From contig NZ_BCVE01000024.1 of NCBI RefSeq assembly GCF_001591585.1, forward strand, positions 1 to 64,000: a DNA stretch of 64,000 bases, written 5' to 3'. The notes beneath the pieces are model-generated. The model was not told the origin of the DNA, did not search any database, and saw only the letters and a list, made by a program, of their open reading frames with translations. Below are positions 59,862 to 64,000 of the stretch, piece after piece; positions within the stretch are counted from its first letter, which is position 1, and every line of letters starts with the position of its first letter. Position numbers and translations under genes: made by a program. This DNA is from Niallia circulans NBRC 13626. Lineage in GTDB: Bacteria; Bacillota; Bacilli; Bacillales; Cytobacillaceae.

Positions 59862-61511
59862 TTATCTTCCTCCTACACCCATTCCATTAATAACTTTATC
59901 AAGCATTTCATCCACAATTGTAATCATTCTTGCCGCTGAATTATATGCCTGCTGATATTTGATTAAGTCAACCATCTCTTCATCAATCGATACACCACTT
60001 ACAGACATTCTTGTTTGTTCAACAGAATTTTTTAATATTCCTGAAGTCTTTTCCATCCTATTTGCTTCAGAAGCTTGTTCCCCTAATTTGCCGATAACCC
60101 CTTGATAAAAGGCTTGGACATTTGTTTTATTTCCGCCAAAATCAAGAATAGAATCCTTTACTTTTGCAAGGTTTAAGGCATTTGTTCCGTTTCCAGCTGA
60201 GGACTCTGTAGCAGCTGCTATGTTATCTACATCCTCTAAAATTTCCTTAGACAATACAATACTCCCAGCTGCTCCTTTCGGATTATCAGCTGTTATATTA
60301 CTATCTGTAAAACTAAAGAAGTCAATATCTCTTGCAGTTCCATCTTCTATTTCATTTAAACTATATCCACTTCGGTGAACCTCATTAAAAGCCGTTGCAA
60401 ACGTATAGACCATTTCATCTAAATCGTCAAACATAGCATTATATGTGCCCTTTATTTCTCCGCCTTCCATATAACCGTAACCTTCAATTACGCCTTTTAG
60501 CTTCCCTTGACTATTTAAGGCCTTGAAATCGTTTAAAGTATATACACCATTTGCAGCATCAGCATCTGAATCTGTTTCAATTCCCTCAAACTTGCTTTTA
60601 GCAGTCGGATCATCATTTAGTTTAAAAAATTTAAAAGAGGTAACTGGGCTGTCTAATTCTTCTCTGCTATCATATTGAATATGGATGCCATTTGCTGTTC
60701 TTGTTGATGCATCTATTAGTTTAATAGGCTGACCATTAGAATCTGTTAAAATATCACCCTCAGGTGTTGCCATATATACATCATATAATCCCTCAGCACT
60801 TGCCCGAGCTAACCCGCCGCTGGACTTAGCTTCTACTTTAATATTCATCATCGTAGAAAGAGAATCAATCAATCTATCACGTTCATCATATAAGTCATTA
60901 GGCAAATAGCCATTAGGCTCCACAGCACCTATTTGCTGATTCAATTGATTGATTTGCTTCAACACACTATTAATATTATCTTCTGTATTTTCTAATTCAT
61001 TTCTATTATCTTTTTGAATTGCTTTTAAAGAAGTATACATATATTTAAACGTATCCGCCAAAGCAGATCCGCGTTCTCTAACAACTCTTCTTGCCCCTTC
61101 GTTTTCTGGCTCTGTTGCTAAATCCTGTAAGGAATTCCAAAATTGATCCATACTATTCGAAATCCCTGTTCCAGATAACTCATCCATAACATTTTCCATT
61201 TGTGATAACATTTGTGCCTTCGAATCCCAATACCCCAACTTACTAGATTCTTTACGATATTGCATATCGACAAAGCTATCTCTAATCCGTTCAATCTGAT
61301 CAGCTTGAACTCCAGTCCCCAAATGTCCTGGCATCACTGGACTATTCTGACCAACTGCTGGATATCCTTGTGTTGCAGCTAAACTTACTCTTTGTCTCGT
61401 ATAGCCTAATGTATTAGCATTTGCAATATTATGCCCAGCTGTAGCAATAGCTGATTGCTGTGTTGTCAAAGCACGCTTTGCTGTTTCTAAGCCCATGAAG
61501 GTTGAAACCAT
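59862..61511 (-). CDS. flgK: Flagellar hook-associated protein FlgK
   Basis: FlgK (HAP1) is the first hook-filament junction protein. The 549-residue protein begins with the rod/hook family motif STFMGLETAKRALTTQQSAI then NIANANTLGYTRQRV, and ends with the usual helical tail SIDEEMVDLIKYQQAYNSAA. A variable domain fills about 240-430. It is preceded by its export chaperone gene flgN (11 bases) and followed by flgL. Confidence 0.96.
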   Translation of the reverse strand: MVSTFMGLETAKRALTTQQSAIATAGHNIANANTLGYTRQRVSLAATQGYPAVGQNSPVMPGHLGTGVQADQIERIRDSFVDMQYRKESSKLGYWDSKAQMLSQMENVMDELSGTGISNSMDQFWNSLQDLATEPENEGARRVVRERGSALADTFKYMYTSLKAIQKDNRNELENTEDNINSVLKQINQLNQQIGAVEPNGYLPNDLYDERDRLIDSLSTMMNIKVEAKSSGGLARASAEGLYDVYMATPEGDILTDSNGQPIKLIDASTRTANGIHIQYDSREELDSPVTSFKFFKLNDDPTAKSKFEGIETDSDADAANGVYTLNDFKALNSQGKLKGVIEGYGYMEGGEIKGTYNAMFDDLDEMVYTFATAFNEVHRSGYSLNEIEDGTARDIDFFSFTDSNITADNPKGAAGSIVLSKEILEDVDNIAAATESSAGNGTNALNLAKVKDSILDFGGNKTNVQAFYQGVIGKLGEQASEANRMEKTSGILKNSVEQTRMSVSGVSIDEEMVDLIKYQQAYNSAARMITIVDEMLDKVINGMGVGGR

Positions 61512-61522
61512 TGATTCTCCTC

Positions 61523-62008
61523 CTAAATCTTTGATTCAAATATCGAAAATCCTTCTTTTGGATAAGGATTTTTCGTCTCTGATCGATTGTAATTATATGT
61601 GTCTATATCTGGCTTTAATAAATCAAGCGAGACCTCAATAAATTGCAGAGACTGGTTAATAAGCTGTTGATTTGTATCATTTTGCGTTTTTATTAACCCC
61701 AGCACCTCTACCAGTTTCTGTTTTATTTCAATTAATATCTCTTTCGTTTGATCGTCAACCATTTTAATAACATCATTTAATGTTGCCTTCATTAGTTCAC
61801 TGCCTAAAAAATTATTACAATTCAATTGCAATTCTTGATCCTTTTTTTGAATAGCTTTAATAAACTTTTGTTCTTTTCCTGTGATTACTCGTAATTGATC
61901 TGTATCTCCTTTAATAAGTATGTCTTTTTTTTCAAAAGAAAGCTGCAACAGATCTTCATGCAAGGAAAGTATGTCTTTTAATGACGCTTCAATCTTTTCG
62001 GTCTGCAT
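61523..62008 (-). CDS. flgN: FlgN family export chaperone for FlgK and FlgL
   Basis: FlgN is a cytoplasmic helical chaperone that brings FlgK and FlgL to the export apparatus. The 161-residue length equals that of B. subtilis YvyG. Coiled helical segments occupy most of the chain (IEASLKDILSLHEDLLQLSF; EQKFIKAIQKKDQELQLNCN), with a proline-rich tail. The place between flgM and flgK fixes the assignment, since the sequence itself is weakly conserved. Confidence 0.88.
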   Translation of the reverse strand: MQTEKIEASLKDILSLHEDLLQLSFEKKDILIKGDTDQLRVITGKEQKFIKAIQKKDQELQLNCNNFLGSELMKATLNDVIKMVDDQTKEILIEIKQKLVEVLGLIKTQNDTNQQLINQSLQFIEVSLDLLKPDIDTYNYNRSETKNPYPKEGFSIFESKI

Positions 62009-62029
62009 CCGAAATCCTCCTATCTTTCC

Positions 62030-62284
62030 TTAGCTCTTTTTCCAGAATGATAGAATTTTTTCAGCAACTTCTTTGGAATCTACTTGATATGTGCCTTCAC
62101 TAATTTGCTTTTTTAGCTCCTGAATTTTTTCTAGTCTCACTTCATCTTGTGTACCTTGAAGTTCTAACGCAGCTTTTGATATTTCCACTTTGTCTTCTTT
62201 TTTAATGTTTTGTGCATCTACATTTTTTTCCATCTGCTTTTTATATGGGTTTATATTTACTGGATTAAAATTATTAATTTTCAT
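62030..62284 (-). CDS. flgM: Anti-sigma-D factor FlgM
   Basis: FlgM binds sigma-D and holds late flagellar genes silent until the hook-basal body is complete. The 84-residue protein has a disordered N-terminus (MKINNFNPVNINPYKKQMEK) and the conserved C-terminal helices EDKVEISKAALELQ and VRLEKIQELKKQISEGTYQV, ending VAEKILSFWKK. It heads the flgM-flgN-flgK-flgL-fliW-csrA run, behind a sigma-D-like promoter. Confidence 0.94.
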   Translation of the reverse strand: MKINNFNPVNINPYKKQMEKNVDAQNIKKEDKVEISKAALELQGTQDEVRLEKIQELKKQISEGTYQVDSKEVAEKILSFWKKS

Positions 62285-62373
62285 TTTTACACTCCTCTAC
62301 AGAAAATTTGACCTTACGTTTATATATGGAAATTTACTATACTCATCTTTCAGTTCTTATTCTTCTATCTTCT

Positions 62374-62398
62374 ATATCGGTCAAAATTTTTCCTTTTA
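62374..62398 (-). promoter_or_regulatory. Sigma-D-like promoter of the flgM operon
   Basis: On the minus strand TAAA (62395-62398) and ACCGATAT (62374-62381) are 13 bases apart. The -10 differs from GCCGATAT by one base; the spacing is one base shorter than the usual 14-16. It lies 90 bases before flgM, which is sigma-D-dependent in B. subtilis. Confidence 0.65.
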
Positions 62399-62503
62399 AA
62401 GACTAAAACTTGTATTTATACAAATTAGACTGATATTCCTATTTCTATTATAACCAGCCTATTCCTATTTCATGTTTATTTTAGTTAAAATATCCCAATA
62501 TAA

Positions 62504-62543
62504 TAAAAAAGCAGCACTGAATCCGTGGGAATTCACTTGCCGC
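62504..62543 (-). terminator. Terminator of the YaaR-like gene
   Basis: The stem GCAGCA...TGCCGC (62511-62516 and 62538-62543) with the inner stem TGAATCC/GAATTCA is followed by a T-run on the minus strand (62504-62510). Confidence 0.8.
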
Positions 62544-62562
62544 AATAGTTCTAAATACTCAT

Positions 62563-63000
62563 TCAAGTATATATATTAATTAAAAGACCTTGAATTTCAC
62601 CAACTGATTGTAATATATCTAAACCGTTTTTTTCTTTGTCTAATAAGGTATTGGTTAATTCCACCAACTTTTTATCCACTTCTTTAACAATTTTATATAC
62701 TTTCGTTCTTCCTCTGCGATTAAAACCACTTTGCTCTTCTAGTTTCAAGGCATTGTTAACCGCTTCATCCATAAAATCTTTTACCATTTTTTTGTATCTG
62801 CGCAAATCATCTACCGTACGGTGTTCCGATAATTTTTTCCCTTGTCCCTCAATTTCTTCTACTAATTTTGATAATTTTTCATAAACTGCCTGTTGACGAT
62901 TTTTAGAAATAACTTCTTGAAAAGAAATACTCTCTGCCGGCAAATTATCTTTACTTTTTATTTTATCCGTACTTGTCCTCGATACTCTTTGGACTTCCAT
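62563..63000 (-). CDS. yaaR: YaaR family protein (DUF327)
   Basis: This 145-residue helical protein is of the DUF327 family. The family core is clear: LRRYKKMVKDFMDEAVNNAL (about 65-84) and RRGRTKVYKIVKEVDKKLVE (about 95-114). Its function is unknown. In B. subtilis yaaR sits near the replication genes tmk and holB; here it lies between flgM and a flagellin gene, with its own terminator, suggesting a flagellum-linked paralogue. Confidence 0.83.
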   Translation of the reverse strand: MEVQRVSRTSTDKIKSKDNLPAESISFQEVISKNRQQAVYEKLSKLVEEIEGQGKKLSEHRTVDDLRRYKKMVKDFMDEAVNNALKLEEQSGFNRRGRTKVYKIVKEVDKKLVELTNTLLDKEKNGLDILQSVGEIQGLLINIYT

Positions 63001-63124
63001 ATATAAACCTCCCTTTCATAATTATAAATATATTTAGATTTCCAAGAGAAGATTGATATTATAGTTAAGTTTATTATTTATTACACACTGATAACATCTA
63101 TATTATCATAAAACAGAAAGAGAA

Positions 63125-63157
63125 AAAGCTAGTCCATCTTTTACCAGGACTAGCTTT
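63125..63157 (-). terminator. Terminator of the second flagellin gene
   Basis: AAAGCTAGTCC (63125-63135) and GGACTAGCTTT (63147-63157) form a perfect 11-bp stem with an 11-base loop, followed by TTTTTCT on the minus strand. Confidence 0.9.
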
Positions 63158-63167
63158 GATTTAATAA

Positions 63168-64000
63168 TTACGATTGTAGAAGCTGTAGAACTCCATTTGG
63201 TAATTGATTTGCTTGAGCCAGCATTGCTTGAGCTGATTGATTCAAGATATTATTTTTGGTAAACTCTGTCATTTCTTGAGCCATATCTGTATCACGGATA
63301 CGAGATTCTGCAGATGTTAAGTTCTCATTTGTTACTTGCAGATTGCTGATTGTGTGCTCTAAACGGTTTTGGGTAGCACCTAGTTTAGCACGAATGGATG
63401 AAATTTGGTTAATCGCTTGGTCAATTTTGAAAATTGATTTGCTAGCATCATCATTTGAAAGAATATTTAAATTATTAATTCCCAGCTTTACAGTGCTTAA
63501 TTGCGGGATATCAATATTTAGATTTTGATTTGTATTGGCACCAATTTGGAATGTTAGAGCTTTGTTTGTTAAATCAAATTGCGATGCTCCCTCTTTAACA
63601 TTCGCTCCAAAGGATAGCTTCAATCCGCCGTGCTCAACTTCTCCATTTCTTGTAATAAGCTCTTTCGAGAAAGTAATTGGAGTAGTAGAATCGTCACCAT
63701 TCACTTTAGAAACAGATAATGTAACTTTAGATTCTATTTGAACTTTAGCTGTACCATTTCCAGTAATTTGGGTTGTGTCTATCTTTATTTTCTTGCCAGT
63801 CTCTGTTCCAATTGTCTCTTCTGCACCATCTTCACCGACTACTGCTGCAAGCTGTCCAATAGAAAATCCACTTGGATCAAAAATTTCAATATTGGCGCTT
63901 CTTTTTGTTCCATCATCTTGATATCCCGTAACCACCACAGAATATTCTCCTAATGCTAAGTCACTGTCTGGATCCATTGTAAGAACATCTGAGGAACTGA
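63168..64000 (-). CDS. Second flagellin, C-terminal part (gene continues beyond the window)
   Basis: About 277 residues of a flagellin are present. The reading frame stays open to base 64000, so the N-terminal D0/D1 part lies outside. The C-terminal D1/D0 region is typical: SIFKIDQAINQISSIRAKLG, QNRLEHTISNLQVTNENLTS, and the end LPNGVLQLLQS. The middle contains a hook-IN-like segment (SANIEIFDPSGFSIGQ) and is unlike the middle of the first flagellin. It is a separate gene with its own terminator, so the organism carries at least two flagellins. Confidence 0.93.
   Translation of the reverse strand, partial: SSSDVLTMDPDSDLALGEYSVVVTGYQDDGTKRSANIEIFDPSGFSIGQLAAVVGEDGAEETIGTETGKKIKIDTTQITGNGTAKVQIESKVTLSVSKVNGDDSTTPITFSKELITRNGEVEHGGLKLSFGANVKEGASQFDLTNKALTFQIGANTNQNLNIDIPQLSTVKLGINNLNILSNDDASKSIFKIDQAINQISSIRAKLGATQNRLEHTISNLQVTNENLTSAESRIRDTDMAQEMTEFTKNNILNQSAQAMLAQANQLPNGVLQLLQS

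Noticed and set aside
1-64000. CRISPR arrays, tRNA, rRNA, prophage or toxin-antitoxin genes
   Set aside because: I looked for regular direct repeats with spacers, tRNA-like cloverleaf ends and phage structural genes and saw none; the only regular repeat is the short one at 11447-11547.

Overview
The window looks like the chromosome of a low-GC, motile, spore-former-type Bacillaceae (Bacillus-like). The evidence is the arrangement and protein sequence of ftsE-ftsX, secA-prfB, hpf, fliD-fliS-fliT and flgM-flgN-flgK-flgL-fliW-csrA-hag, strong AGGAGG ribosome sites, a sigma-B-like promoter before hpf and sigma-D-like promoters before flagellar genes. Almost everything is on the minus strand; the clear plus-strand genes are glgC and perhaps a 32-codon ORF just before it.

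Layout from left to right. 1-0.7 kb: an IS200-type insertion sequence. 0.8-6.7 kb: cell-division and envelope genes (M23 murein hydrolase, ftsX, ftsE, a YitT/YvjA membrane protein, uppP). 6.9-10 kb: a three-gene membrane glycosylation set (GT2, GtrA-type flippase, large polytopic protein). 10.2-14.2 kb: prfB with its programmed +1 frameshift, and secA. 14.5-25.4 kb: a carbohydrate locus with two Gfo/Idh/MocA oxidoreductases (one split by an ORF-less group II intron), a binding-protein ABC importer, a GH67 alpha-glucuronidase and a GntR/FCD regulator whose probable operator occurs twice. 25.6-31.2 kb: DUF1028 protein, paired chromate transporters, a gamma-glutamyltransferase, a truncated oligopeptide ABC ATPase, a small membrane protein and an Lrp-type regulator. 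31.4-34 kb: hpf with a sigma-B-like promoter, a possible 32-residue protein and an isolated glgC.

34-64 kb is a flagellar region. It has the filament cap and export chaperone genes (flaG, fliD, fliS, fliT) at one end, and csrA, fliW, flgL, flgK, flgN, flgM, a YaaR-like gene and the 3' part of a second flagellin at the other. Between flaG and hag sits a ~19.5-kb island for flagellin glycosylation. It encodes pseudaminic-acid-type enzymes (pseB, pseC, pseI, a GNAT acetyltransferase, an SpsF-type cytidylyltransferase), extra sugar-modifying enzymes (HAD phosphatase, aldo/keto reductase, SDR, an SDR/ATP-grasp fusion, an acetyltransferase), a CDP-alcohol phosphotransferase, three cytosolic glycosyltransferases and a giant Maf-type glycosyltransferase. 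I infer that these enzymes make a CMP-nonulosonate and a further phosphorylated or acylated decoration, and attach them to the Ser/Thr-rich middle of the flagellin encoded next door.

The most unusual points are these: a Rossmann-like module of about 95 residues shared by four otherwise different island proteins; the Maf protein carrying a long extra C-terminal region; the SDR/ATP-grasp fusion with a missing catalytic tyrosine; and the group II intron whose EBS1 and EBS2 both match the interrupted gene exactly. In B. subtilis, hpf lies next to secA and hag next to the flaG-fliD genes; here each pair is separated by a large block of accessory genes.
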